Below, piece after piece: positions 10,154 to 22,965 of a DNA stretch of 64,000 nt. This DNA is from Fennellomyces sp. T-0311 (Eukaryota; Mucoromycota; Mucoromycetes; Mucorales; Lichtheimiaceae). A program made the translations under genes and the position numbers. The stretch's first letter is position 1; the number at the start of each line of letters is the position of its first letter. A model generated the notes under the pieces. It did no database searches and was not told the DNA's origin. It worked only from the letters and a program-made list of their open reading frames with translations. Where the stretch lies: NCBI GenBank assembly GCA_025266875.1, contig JALLLT010000014.1, positions 558,001-622,000 of the forward strand, read 5' to 3'.

Positions 10154-13100
10154 ATGTCGCATAATGCCAACGACGGCGACGCTGGCGACGCGCGTCCGGA
10201 AAATTTGCAACTTGGCATTGACAGCTCAAATGACAAAACATTTGATCAAAAGACGCGCAGTAATGAAGTCAAGGTAATTGAGTGCCATGGTTGAAAAAAC
10301 AGAATAGCTGACATGCATCCAAGGTGGTAGAAGCACGAGCCGCCGTTCTATTGCTGAACTACTCGCGGATATCAACGAAAAACGAATACACTCAATGGCT
10401 CCTCAAAAGTCTGTTTCAGCCACTGACCACTCAAGAGAACGATGTAGGTGCACCATAAGCTTTGTCGAATTGTTGAACTTATGGTGCTTGTGTATAGGTT
10501 ATGAGAGTACTATACATTTCAAGAGCAAGGAAAGCAGTATGGAAGGCTGAAGGTAAAAGGGTTCAAGTGCAGTGGACATAATGCTCAAGATAGACCTACA
10601 GATACATTATGGCCCGACAGTACAGGGGATCTATCACTTGACTCGGATGAAGTCTTTGCTCTAACACCGCGCACAAAGCTCCTGACAATGGCATATGAAT
10701 ATCGTGTCGTTTACATACTTGACCTCAGTTCCAGTCTTGCCACCGTTGGTAGCACAACGCCGACGATCCTGCTGTCAGGTGCTTTTGAAAGGTAAAGGGT
10801 TACTCGTGCATATAAGCTTAGGTTGTGTAACCGTAGATCGCCATTGTTAGCTTGCGCAACTCGCTGGAAGGGCTCGTGCAGCCGTTTTCATTACCAGTAT
10901 CTGCAAAGGAAAAGGCAATCGTAGGTGCAATATTTATGATAGTTACTCGGACTACTGACACAAAGTATGATAGCTTCGACCTCGCATTCGCTTGACTGTA
11001 ATGGCGGATTGCTCTCAGTTTGCTTCAAATATCAATTTGATTCCTATGCTTTCAGAGCACCCTACAATGCGGGTGTTCGTCCAAAACATCACCGTCAATG
11101 CCAACAATATTTGCTCTGTTATTGCTAAACTCTACTCGGACTTTCTGGCCTTCCAAAAAGACACAGCAAGCTTCAGAAATCTGATAAGTCGAAAAAGGTC
11201 GACGATGGAATACGATCTGGATGTCGGTGAGGGTGAAATTGAGATACCGCAGGCAGTTAGCGTGTTGGATGCGACCTCACTACCACCGCTGAACTCACCG
11301 CTAGTGCTACCGCAGCAGAAGCAGCAGACAACGGAGACAACAGGTGATCGCCATTCTCCACGTGACATAAGAAAGCGTGATGGTACACCAAATCAAACTG
11401 TCAAGCGTGAAGTATGGGGGATCGGTAAATCAGGAGGCAATCTATCGCGCATATTGCACGCCGGTCATTTCGCGTTGAAATTATTGCCTCGAGAAGGTCG
11501 GCCCCAGTTAATACTGATAACCGATGGATCGATGAAGTCAAATATGCATGACAATGCATTTATACGCCAATTTGCGGAAGAAGATATAACTTGCCACATT
11601 ATCCAAGTGGGATCTGCACAAAGTTTTATACCAGGGCGAAACTTTGGCTTTGTGCCGGATAACGAGCTTCTCACGTTCGTTACCAGAGCGACTGGGGGGT
11701 CATTTACCTACTCTGACCAATGCAAGCCGGTGGTTGATGGACTTGATCAAGGGGCAACAGTGTTTAACAAGGACACACAGTCCACTGCAACGCCTCAACC
11801 TGTTGCTATCATTCTATCTGCTACAGAAACTGATATTCAGCCTCCAAACGCCTACCACCTCAAGTTTTTGCTACACGAAACATCATTAACATCACGACAT
11901 TCCGATTTACGACTCCAAGAAGCACATGAGCGAACCAATATTTCTCGCGACCGACTTGCAATGGATGAACAGCAGGTCCGGTACAATTTTCCATGGGATC
12001 CTGGTGCCAAACCGCCTCCAGAAGCATTGCGACTCTTGAGATATCGAGAATATATGCTTCCGGCCGAGTTTTCACACGTCATTGCATCTCGCGCGAGGGA
12101 AGGTTTCGTACTCCATTCAGTTTCGTTCGATAACACCAAAAAAACGGAAGCTATCGCGCTACGAACTTTTGATGCCCCCGATTTCAGCTCAGTCAAAAAG
12201 GAACGCATACAAATTATTATGGCATTACATTGGCAACCAAACGTTGTGATCGAGTATCGAATACGTGCAACTTGGTTACCAACGATCATCGGGCCGTTAA
12301 AGGAGCTGAAAACGGATCCGTGCTTTCTCCCAAGTAGCATCTTTAGCCGCGCCAAGGCGCCGAGGGCCGAGGTCTTTGTACGAACGGATGCAGAGTTCGC
12401 ACACATGCTCCAGAATTGGGATGCTTTTCGACGACGTGCACAAATGATGGGCGTGGTCACCGGATCATCGTTTATAAGTGACACTTACAATGCTCCCGCG
12501 TACGCCAAAGCAGAAAAACTCAAGAGCTATCTGGTTGACATATATGAAGGTGATGAAGTGCTTAAGGCGATGTTGGGATTCAACAGCAAGTATCTTTCCG
12601 GACTCCAACTTTCGGGCGTGAGCCAGCAGCGAAACGTTTTTATCGACACTTTTCATGACTTTTGGGAGCAGATCAATAATTCGGATAAGCGACCACGTAC
12701 TCGGAGTTGGTATGACGACAGTTGTATAGACCTGCTGCTAGGCGACGTTTCACCATACATGTCACCGAAACTGGCGTCGCTATACAACCAAGACTTTGTC
12801 ACAAATGTTGACTTTGTGATCAACGAGGCCCTTGAAGATACGAGATATGTGCTATCATCATGGGCAGATTTTCAAGGCTCGGACGGTACTTTTGTACGTG
12901 TCATGAATCGTTTCTCGGCCAACCAAGAAAGAAGTGAAGAAGAAGTCAAAGACCTGTTTTCATTTAGTCTCAACTATCCACCTTCTTTCTGTGAGATGCG
13001 TGTGCGACACGTATACGGACGACTTGTCTCAGTACGGCTGCTCTTTTTCAACATGGATATGCACGCTCGTCATCGGGCGATAGAACATCTTCTCCAAGTA

Positions 13101-16100
13101 CTCAAGATTCCCAACGAATCATGCACAGCTATATGCCAACGGCCGTTCTCGCGCCTGTTAATGAGAGACACTAAGCATTTTCAGGTTCAAGATATTTCGA
13201 TACAGAAGAGTCGCTCACGAGCATGGTTTTTGCCTCCTACTTTGTGGCTGATCAGCGAATACATTGTTCGTGACTATTTGCGACACACAACATGGTCGTG
13301 GCAAACGGACAGCCATCAAGATCGATATCACAAGGAAAACAAGATGATGCCAATTCATGATCTGGCGTTCCAGTTTCTATGCCAAGCGCGCCTTGATCAA
13401 GGGTTCCACCTGGTGTCACCGCGACCGGATAGCACGCATTTTTATCAAGAGATCTACCTACCTGGATGCACAGACTCGTGCGCGATCCAATACTTCATAT
13501 GGAAAGATCCGGGCACTGGCAAAATTACCACAGAGCTGTGGATGGAGCCCACTAGTGGTAGTTATGACCAATATGAGGTTGTAAAGGCGTGGACTGTCGG
13601 CCCGGATCGTAAAACCATATCACAACTGGTGACGTTTGACCAAATACACGCTGTTGCTCGTTCAAAGAGCAAAGGAGATATCAAGGAAAAAGCCCAACGA
13701 GAACCTTCATCAAACCAGGAAGACGAGACAATGGTTATGATGCTGCCTCAGCTGTTCGACGTGACATCGGTTCTACGTTCAAATGTCTTTGTTCTCGCGT
13801 CGTTTGCGTCTCCATTATTTCAAGCTTTACCGCCGCATTCTTCGAATGGCAACGGCGATTTGCAACAGGATTCCGTCGACCATCCAAGCGAGCCGATCTT
13901 CAATGACCAACAGCAGAAAGATATGTGCCTTCGACCAGATCCTATACTGAACAAGAACAAAAAGACGCTTATCGGGCTTCCACTAGTTTCGCAAAGTTAT
14001 GCGTTACTGCACTACTTTGTCGAAAACGCACTGGAGACTTTAGCTGACGGTGAAATTATTATGACACATCATGACAGCAGTACCCGGTTCTGGAGCGATC
14101 TGAAGCAGGCTGTGCTATCGATACTGGCTACATCAGCTGTCCAACTTGTTACAGACTTTCGCAAAATGCGCTGCTTTGTTACTTTGTTCGACGTCCGCTC
14201 CTTTGTGGTTACTTTACTTCCTTCCCTGGAGGCAATAGTCACTGGCTTGTCCGATAACCCGGTAGACGATACTGTGAACCACCGTATTGACTTTTTGATG
14301 TTTGAATGTGTTCGACAAAAACCTCTTAAGCCAGTTAAACGGAATCACGACCCTCGAGCTGAGGATGACAGCTGTGGTGCTAGCAAACTGGTCATTGACG
14401 AAGATGATGACGAAGTTGTCATTAGACCTATCGACTGGTTGGTGTATCCAGATGATGGTCTTGGTGAAACACTGAGACCCAGGCTGCTGGAAGGACACTA
14501 TCATGGCAAACACACATCCAAGTTAACTGAACGAACTCTACGGGTGGCCCAAGATGTGAAACAACTGTACTGCAAGAGCTTCTTTCGGTCATTTTATACC
14601 TGCTTGATGCGTGGACTTCAAGTGGATGCGCAGGACCTAGAACAGGTCTTGGATGTGTGCGATGAATCTATCATGGAGATTAATATTACCGAGTTTGTCA
14701 ACGTAATGGCTCTGCATCGACCTGGACCTACCGAGAATGATAGGCAAGTGCTAGTATATCGATATGATTGAGCTTTAGCAGATACTAATCAATATCGGTA
14801 TATAGTCATTTGCGAATTCCAGAAATCCAGGTTCGGTTTGCTTCGATATTTCGACATTCCTTTGAACCAGTGCCTACAACAAATGGCGAGGAAGCCAATC
14901 TCTTCTACTACAAACCGCCATTTATCAGGACTGTTGAGCAAGGTGTATCGGCAGATAGTCAGATATCGCGTTTGGTGGACCTGGTAGCTTGTTCACAAAC
15001 TCCTCTGCTGATTCGACTCGAGTGCGTGTATACAGACTCATCAAAGGGTACAACGGTTAGAATCCCTACAACGGAGCTACCAACTACATTCAATGGATAC
15101 ACAACGGAGAACAAGTATTATGACTTTAAACCGGGCACGTCTGAGAGTAACACTTGGTCTCCATTTGACACGCAGTCTACCAAGGTGTCTCTTCACATTG
15201 TATGTGTTAACATGCCACGCTCACGAGATGAAAAGTACATTACTACAGATCCATCGTTTCCCTTCCCTCGAGAGTCGGTATTTTATGGAGATGTTTTCAT
15301 ATCAAAGAGTGCTGATATGTCGATTACTAGGTCGCTTATCAACTCAATGCGGTCTCAACCATCGTGCTTTTCAACACTGACGCGAGATCAGCAAGGAGCC
15401 TTAGCAGAAACCGAAGCTCGTATACGATGGTTGTTGACAGAAGAAACACTTCACGGTTTGCTGAAAACAGCCACCATTACAAAACCTATCCTTCAGTATG
15501 TCGATCGACAACTAGGCCGAGGAAGTTTGTTTGTGGATTTCCCGACCGTCATCAATATCCCATTCCAATTTGTCAAGGACTTACACGACAGTCGAGAAGT
15601 GTTCATGAACGAGCTGGAGAAAGTAGGCAAGGTTGCTGGTAGTTATCTGCTTCAGCGTGTAGACGACTACTTTTATGTCAGTCAAGATTCGGTCTACAAT
15701 ATGCGGGAAGAAGAATCGCTATGCCAGCCTGATGAAGGGATATTGCCAAACGAGTCTATTTCGGGATTTTCAGTACCACCAACTACTGTGGCTGATGATG
15801 ATCTATGTAATGGCCTGGGAATAAGCACAATGAACGAAGACAATGATGCTACTTCCACCGATCCTTTGACTGTCCCATTTCAAGACCGGCCGCTATATTG
15901 GCTTGTACTACGACCTCATGAACGCTATGTATCAATATTTTTCTATTCAAAACTCCATATCAGATCGGATGTATTGCAGCGTGTCAAGGATAAGCTTTCA
16001 GAGGTTCAGGAGCGTACAAATCGACTTATGTTATTGGAGAGTCTGCAAGAGACAAGGTCATGCAGCAAGTTCCTTGAACCTCGTGTGGAAAATACTGCTG

Positions 16101-19100
16101 TAATGGAGTCATCGGACGAAGATAGCAGCGAGGACGATGACAATATGTACACCGTCTCAGGAAGCGATGGATCGCTTGTGGCAACCGGCAAGTTCAAGCC
16201 AGGTCAGTTTGCGTGTCCAGTAATATACACAAAGCGATTTCCGTTGCATTGGCGACTACAGTCCAACGTTGCACTTAAATATTTAACGGCGGACGTCTTG
16301 CGTCTTTTTGTCGTACGGAACCGACCGAATATGTATGTTATTGAGCGTGACAACTCGATAGTATACTGCAAAATCTTCGAGCAAGATGTAGGTGATACCG
16401 TCATTGCCAGTACGCCAGTTCCTGCGTCACTCAGCCCACAGCCCATGTCAGCAACGTTCGAATCATCTCTCAAGTCACCAGAAGATTCAAAAGGGGCAAA
16501 GAATACGACTGGATCTACAGCTGGTTCGGATAGTGCACGAGAGCTGGTACTCGAAGTTCATGGTATCGATCTGCCGCTATGGATCGAACAAGAGTTTATC
16601 GATCTTATTGAGAATCGACTGACAACAGAGATCACATTAAATGAGGTGCAGCATTTCTTCCTCAGAAACCCCAACAGCAAGCCAACACCTGCGGTAAGTT
16701 ATAGTATAGTTAGTGAAAACATCGACTTTGAATACTCACGCAGGCACATGAATAGGATGTCAAGTTTATCTTACCCCTGGATAAATCGCCAACAGGAAAG
16801 GAGGTTTTGTGCGTGCCTACTATGGTGATGGATCCTTCTACGCTTTTGCTCTTCTTCAAGCAATCGATTTTGGCAGATACAATTAGACAGTTTTCTGGGC
16901 CCTATGTCACAGAGGCAGTCAAGGAGTACAATCTAGCCAGGTTCCCACAGCCATCAGCGACGGAGATCGCAGAAAATGGACAGTTTTGTCTTTACTACAA
17001 CTGCACTCGACGAGTGCCCGGCACATCATCACCATTAGAATTGGCTGTGGGCCAAGGCCTTGCTGGCATCTGTATTACGAGCGAGTTGGACCGAAGAACC
17101 AGCGGCAATCTTGGAGGATCTGAGCACATTTTGGATATTGACCCGGAGCGGATCAAGAACTGTTTAGAGGCCCAGTTTCGGGAGCCATGTACTGCAATTC
17201 AAGATGGTACGATGATATGCCGTGTGTGGATCGAAGTGTGGGTCACAGGTTCAGTCGACTCTGACGCACTCCTGCATCATTTGTATGAATGCTACCGACA
17301 ATCACTATGCGATTACTTGATCGAGAAAACAGTATCCATTGATTATGGCGCAGCACTTCTTCACCGGGCATTACTATATGACGATCGAAGTACAAGAGCA
17401 AGTAAAGCCATACGCAAAAAATTCATCGACTCGATTCTCTACATTATGGAAAAGGCCGCCGAATGGAAAAGCCCTACAGTCTACTCTTTCGATCAAGCGA
17501 TTAAAATCATGCCATGGTCGATGGATGATATAGTTGACCATGTCAATTGCGAGCTGTGTAATCTGGACACCAACCTGAAAATGACTGTTGCGTGGACGCT
17601 GCTCAACCAAAAAAGTAGCAACTGGGAGTTGTATCAAGGACAAAAGCTACTTCAGCATCGAATACGAAACAACATTCGGTTGGTGGGCATAAGTGGTTTA
17701 AGCGAGTTTGTCGACAAGCTAGGTAGTATGGAAGATCATCGACGAGCAAGCGCTGCAAGTGATGAGAGGTCTACGGCGACACGTTCAAGGAGAAGCTCCA
17801 TTACGTCACATGGATCCGAATCCAAGAAATACCGCACGACCGACGAAGGTAGTAAAGCGGCAGAGGACCGATCACGCTCATCAAGTACCTCCCGGTCTGT
17901 ATCAGGCCTCGTTAGTCGGGCATCACGCAGCAGTGTACCTCGCGTCGATGTATCCAAGCATTGTTTCTTGTTTATGCGCGTCGATCCAGCGGGTATAGCG
18001 GTGTATACATACAACTGGTCCGAAAAGGCGAGCCTCAATGTTTTTGACAGCATCTTTCGAGCAGTAACCCGGCAGGAAGCTCGACACAATGTCTTACTAA
18101 ATATCTTGCAGCAGAAAATGGGAGCCTTTCATCACAGCGCACCACTGAAGCAAACGGTAGAGAATTACGCTTCACTGGCTGCTGTACCATCGTTACAGCA
18201 TGTCACAAACCAGCACTTGACACCGCACATTCGTATCTCGTCGCCCAAACAACCACCAAAGCAGCAATATACACAGAAAAACGACTCATTATCCAAGCTG
18301 GATACCTCCACAATACGATCAACCAAAAAGTGCAATGCCCTGAACGAACTACAAGATATGATAACCCATGCAACGGTTATAGATCGCAGCGAAACCACTA
18401 GCATTGCACCAACTGTAACCACCAAATCCACAGATTTTGACGACAGGGTTAGCGCACAGCCATCATTGTCGGGTGACATGAAAGAACTCGATATGACATT
18501 GACAGAATTCACTGCAGTGGAAGATTACGCAAGGCAAGATCATGATATTTTGAAACGACATGGACTTCCATTCCTCGATACTGTAATTCGTCGATCAGCG
18601 GTACAGACAATACATCGGAAGGCACGTCAAGTCTACAGAAGGTGGAGCCGACAGTATTTCATCGATGACACCAACTCAAGTGACAAGCTGCTAACACGAC
18701 GTGATGTCCGAGCAATTTTACGATCATCTCGACTAATGCACTACTGTCGAACGCCACTTTTGTTTTCACGAGTCGACGAGACTTGGGACAGCCTTGATGA
18801 GGATTTATCCAGCAGAGAACTAACATCCCAGTGGTATATGAACCTTATGGATGCGTTTATTTCCGATTATGCCAAGTATTTGGAAGGCGTGGATATGCAC
18901 CTCATTGATCTTGCTCCATCCGACGATTCGGAAACGGACACCAGCACTTTCCATATTTCTCGTAACTTTTCGATCGAGCTCCCTTCTGTTTATTTACTTC
19001 GTGTCGTCAAAGGAGGTTCCATCCTGTGCGAAGTTAGACTCACAGGTATATACTTGTCGGTTACACTATACACACTACATCGACGATATGGAAGGCAAAG

Positions 19101-20374
19101 TGTCAAAGGGGATCGTGAAAGCTTCCGACGGTTTGAGGAAACAAGCGGTCTTTTCAAGCAGTTTATCCACGTCAACTCGTTCGTCTACGACTTTCATTTG
19201 CGGTTTATCCAGCGCATGCTACTAGATAGCAGCATCATGTTACCAAACCTGAACATATTCAGCATTCTTACCCAGTTCTCAACTATTCACCATCGACCAG
19301 CGGCGTACGCACGTAACAGACTTCTGCATGGTTTCTATCAAATATCTTCGGATGTAGTCGTGGATCGGCAAAAGTTTTTTGACAATTTGCTTGGGAATGC
19401 TCCTCGATATGGACTCAGCAGTCTTTGGACAAAGCACAAGGCAGTAGGCGCAGCAGTGACCAGCAACGATCTATCTTTTTCTCCTGAAGGAGGACGGGCC
19501 GGACAATGGAGGCATTCACTTGTGGTTTTCCCCGTGCAAGCAAACGATGAAAAAGAGGGATTATGGCTAGAATATTATATCCTTGTGGTATATCAAGGGA
19601 ACATTAGTCCAATTACAATGTTCAAGAATGTTCGACCATTGCCCAAGGCCAACGAGATTCTGCATGACTCAATCGATAATATGTTACTACTGGAAGGATA
19701 TACATTGGACGATATAGTAACGAATGCTTGCATGCGATTGGATACTATTGTTGCTGATGTAAGTGCGAGAAGAATAAGATATTATGCGGAGGTACCACAT
19801 GGATCGTAACTGCCGATATCCCTACTAGGTCATTGTCTACTGTAAGCGTCATAACAACTGGAGCGAGCTCCATAACTCCGACCTGGTCACTGGCCCAGGG
19901 CCTCAGACTGTAAGACTCACCAAATTGCTCGGTGAATTCGATCACACGGATCTCTGCGACCTGGATAGCAACATGTCCGAACTGCTAGGTACAAGGCTGG
20001 ATTGGGATACAGCATTTGAACAACTTATTTTCCTGCATCGACGGAAAAGTGTTAAGGATATACGAGATGACAGCGGCAAGCGTCACTTGCTCCTCTACAA
20101 CCACGGTCGATACATGGATTATTTGATACATTTGCAGTATGATGAAAGCGAGCGGGTCCAAGGATGGATTGTAAGCCGAGAAAGTCGACCGTCAAGTCAG
20201 CTACATGGAGAACAGATCGCAAATCTTGGGAATATGCTATGTCATATCATCTGGACACAAACACTCGGTAGCTTCAATAACAGCAGCGATACAGCCACGA
20301 CAAATAATACTAGTACGGCTAGCAACAGCCCTGCAATTACTACTACGCTGAATACACAGGGCTCTAATCTATGA
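10154..20374 (+). CDS. SZT2: SZT2 homologue (KICSTOR-type nutrient-signalling scaffold)
   Basis: In animals SZT2 is the giant KICSTOR subunit that recruits GATOR1 to lysosomes to restrain TORC1. Nine exons: 10154-10273, 10324-10443, 10498-10552, 10602-10791, 10851-10920, 10974-14743, 14806-16693, 16756-19758 and 19829-20374. They give 3253 aa, close to the animal protein (about 3400). Matches from memory of the family: N-terminal alpha/beta segment EYRVVYILDLSSS (exon 4), LILITDGS vWA-like strand at about residue 364, the SFFRSFYTCL...EINITEF block before the exon 6/7 junction, and the C-terminal tail. The 6/7 intron is GC-AG (AG/GCAAGT donor, 14744). A Ser/Arg-rich linker lies near residues 2390-2460. 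The 3' end of intron 3 (10589 or 10601) is ambiguous; both keep frame. AATAAA follows the stop near 20393. Flanked by TE sequence, yet intact. Confidence 0.88.
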
Positions 20375-20778
20375 AAAAATGTAAATAAGTTTGAATAAAA
20401 ATTTGTACATTACGTAAGTTGGTGTTGTTAGAATTGACAACTAAGTCAACCGAAACATTGACAGTGCCGTAAGCGTGACACTACTAGCATATAGAATCTT
20501 AATGTTATGAATAGTATAACATCGGGTATGTGGTTTAACTGCATGTGAACCGCTTTTCCGGCGTGAACGTATGTGAAGCACGATTGTACTCTGCAGAATC
20601 CTTCATATTACGTACACTCCTTACAACAACTGCGATGCATGATGAGGTGGGCCATATCGTAGGTGAGGCACATAGTGGTAAGCTGAGACAACGAATAATG
20701 GGGTGAGGCTCATAGTGATAAATTGAGACAACACGTAATGAAGTCTGGTACACAATATCACTTTGGGAAAAACGATCT
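20375..20778. other. 3' flank of SZT2
   Basis: Contains the likely poly(A) signal (AATAAA, about 20393) and no gene. A short direct repeat (GTGAGGC.CATAGTG...TGAGACAAC) occurs at about 20660-20695 and 20702-20735. Confidence 0.45.
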
Positions 20779-21291
20779 TGTTGAGTCTTTATTGGATCTG
20801 GTTAAACCTGATCTTGTTGAATCTGGTTTTTTATTAAGTGAATAACAAGGGCTAGATTGAACAAGTTCGAACAAATCTCCAATAAGTCTGAACAAGTTAT
20901 ATATTGTCGTATTCCCGACATATACCATCATCCATGGTTACATGCTTTTCCTTAGTCCTTGTTTATCTCCGTTGTTATTGCGACATCAACAACCGTACAG
21001 TTATCGATTGCCTTATTTGCTTGCATGTGCAACCTTGATCCGACTTTACCGATCATGCAGGGCAACTCCGTTAACTAAGGCTCTGTATAACCTTCGGCCT
21101 CATTAACATTAGACAGCAAGGTCATTAGCAACTCGGCGACAACATGGATCTTTGGACTATTAGACAAAAGTATTCATCTTCTCCGTCCCGACTCATCATC
21201 ATTATAAATAGAGAGTAGTTTTCCTCAATAAAACATTATCTTATTTTTGGTCTCGTCATTCGAAAGCCTTTTCTCGTCAAGTGATACCACA
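20779..21291 (+). mobile_element. LTR-like element, copy B
   Basis: Starts TGTTGAG, ends ATACCACA, 513 bp. The 3' ~350 bp align with copy A (2881-3317), including a TATA box (TATAAATAGAG, about 21205) and AATAAAACATTATC (about 21226). The last base coincides with the first base of inverted-repeat arm 2. I see no target duplication, so it may mark a recombination join and not a simple insertion. Confidence 0.6.
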
Positions 21292-21603
21292 GACAGCAGT
21301 TTTTTAGTCCGATGAATGCTTCTACTTTGTGTGCTGCCTTCACTAATAGTAGCTTGGAAGGCAGCAATGACCTAGGAAGTGCGCCGTTAGAATAAGTTAG
21401 TATCACCTCAGATACAACGAAGTAAAGTTGCGGATATAATTTGTATTGTCCATAGTTTAGGTTGATTTCGCTTATGCTTTTGGTTTACTAGCTCATCATT
21501 CTCACGGCCGAATGGGACAAAAGGCTCTGGGAAGCCGTATCCACCGGGAAACCTTTCCGCTGCGTGACATTCAACAATGGTAAAGACAGGTAAGCGACGA
21601 GAC

Positions 21604-21878
21604 TGTGGTGAGAGAGAAATTGATCAGCAAAACAGTAAGTTCTGTGAGAATCGAATATGTCTTTATTATGTTAACAGTTCTCTCTATTTATATTGCTCGA
21701 GATAAAACTCATAATCAAATAGCCGTGGTCGGGAGGATGCCATATCATATAGCCGACACGGCAATGTTTCTAGACTTCTTGGAAGATCTAGTCAAGCCGG
21801 AAGGCTGTCAATGTATTATTCAGGTACCGTCATACGTTTACCCGGTAGTGCCGACTAGCTAGTACCTTGGATACCACA
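21604..21878 (+). mobile_element. Solo LTR (275 bp) inserted in inverted-repeat arm 2
   Basis: Begins TGTGGT and ends ACCACA, perfect 6-bp inverted ends, with the 5-bp target duplication GAGAC on both sides (21599-21603 and 21879-21883). The empty target GTCTC is present once in arm 1 (1794-1798). A diverged relative lies at 57700-57919, sharing CTGTGAGAATC, TCTTTATT and ATTCAGGTACCGTC. TG...CA ends with a 5-bp duplication fit Ty1/copia or Ty3 elements. Confidence 0.85.
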
Positions 21879-22486
21879 GAGACTCAAGTAATAACTGATT
21901 TATTTCATATGTTGGATCGTGACATGGTTGTAAGACATATCCACCGCTGTGGTAACCAGGGTTATGTGGGTTTCACTGTATATGCAAGGTTATTACGAGG
22001 AACGCATGCCAAGAACAGAAATGTTGCTGTAGATTGGAAAATTCATGTAACCTGTTGTCAATAGCAGACAAAAGTAGGTGATGCATGAGCTATGATCATG
22101 TTGTTGATACAACACACTGAAAGGAAAGCAGTAACCGTGAATGATGGTATGTCGCGGACATGATACGGAATTGGCAGCCACACACTAATACCTGCAATAG
22201 GCATTCCAAGAGCGAAAAAAGGCACAGGCGCCGTGTATAAAGCATCGTTACACGCCCAAATGCCCCCTTTAGTAAAGCATGCTAAAGTGACTCCCAATAT
22301 AACATGGCCTGCGCACCTCAACCAGGCGATGCGACGCTACCAGGATGGATTTGCCGTGAAGAATGACCGCAGTATCGCCGAGAAAAACAGGCAAACGCTG
22401 TGCACAGCACTGGCAACATTGCTAAAAAAATGCCAGCCCCCGACCTCCGCAAAAGTATTTTCTGAGTTTCGCAACTCATTTTCTGT

Positions 22487-22560
22487 TAGCGAAAGATGGT
22501 TTCGATCCATCGACCTTTGGGTTATGAGCCCAACGCGCTAGTCCTCTGCGCCATTTCGCT
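22487..22560 (-). tRNA. Initiator tRNA-Met (CAU), arm-2 copy
   Basis: All 74 bases match the copy at 940-1013 in reverse orientation. It shows the same initiator traits: A1:U72, three G:C pairs under the anticodon loop, A54 and A60. Identity across the tRNA while the surrounding arm shows substitutions hints at selection or recent gene conversion. Confidence 0.93.
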
Positions 22561-22965
22561 GATCCATGTTCATCTTACTCGTCTTTAAAGGAAGACAATA
22601 CGGTAAAAATAATTTTGGAAAAAAAAACCAATTTTTTATATTTTCTTGGCAATTAATCCAGCTTTTGGGCTGGTATTGCGCTGCTATGTGCACAAAAAAC
22701 TGTAAAATAATTGATGCAGGTTTGACAGCTATTGAATATGTGTTTAATTTTATATTAATAATTTTGTTATTTTAAAATTATTAATAATAGTTGCTACTGT
22801 TGCTATTATAGCAACTATTACTATAGCAATGATGTCACTGTTTTTTTTTGCTTTGACATGCTGCTATCAGCACACCAGCTATACCAATTTGGTTTGTTAC
22901 TACTTTTTGATATCACTCTACTATTATTGTATTTATAATATAATTATAATTTATACATTTGTTAT

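Larger units (their letters stand above)
21291..22959 (-). repeat. Arm 2 of the long inverted repeat
   Basis: Reverse complement of 540-2107. Contains the second tRNA-iMet gene (22487-22560, minus), a solo LTR absent from arm 1 (21604-21878) and a diverged unit A (about 21884-22110). It lacks the solo LTR of arm 1. The frame 22233-22541 (plus) is open in this arm but broken in arm 1 by the LTR, and it overlaps the tRNA, so it is not called. Confidence 0.9.

Noticed and set aside
11852..12484. 210-codon minus-strand frame
   Set aside because: Lies wholly antisense to SZT2 exon 6, no motif, low-quality composition; a shadow frame.
22233..22541. 102-codon plus-strand frame in arm 2
   Set aside because: Runs into the tRNA gene and is broken by the LTR in arm 1; no homologue recognised.
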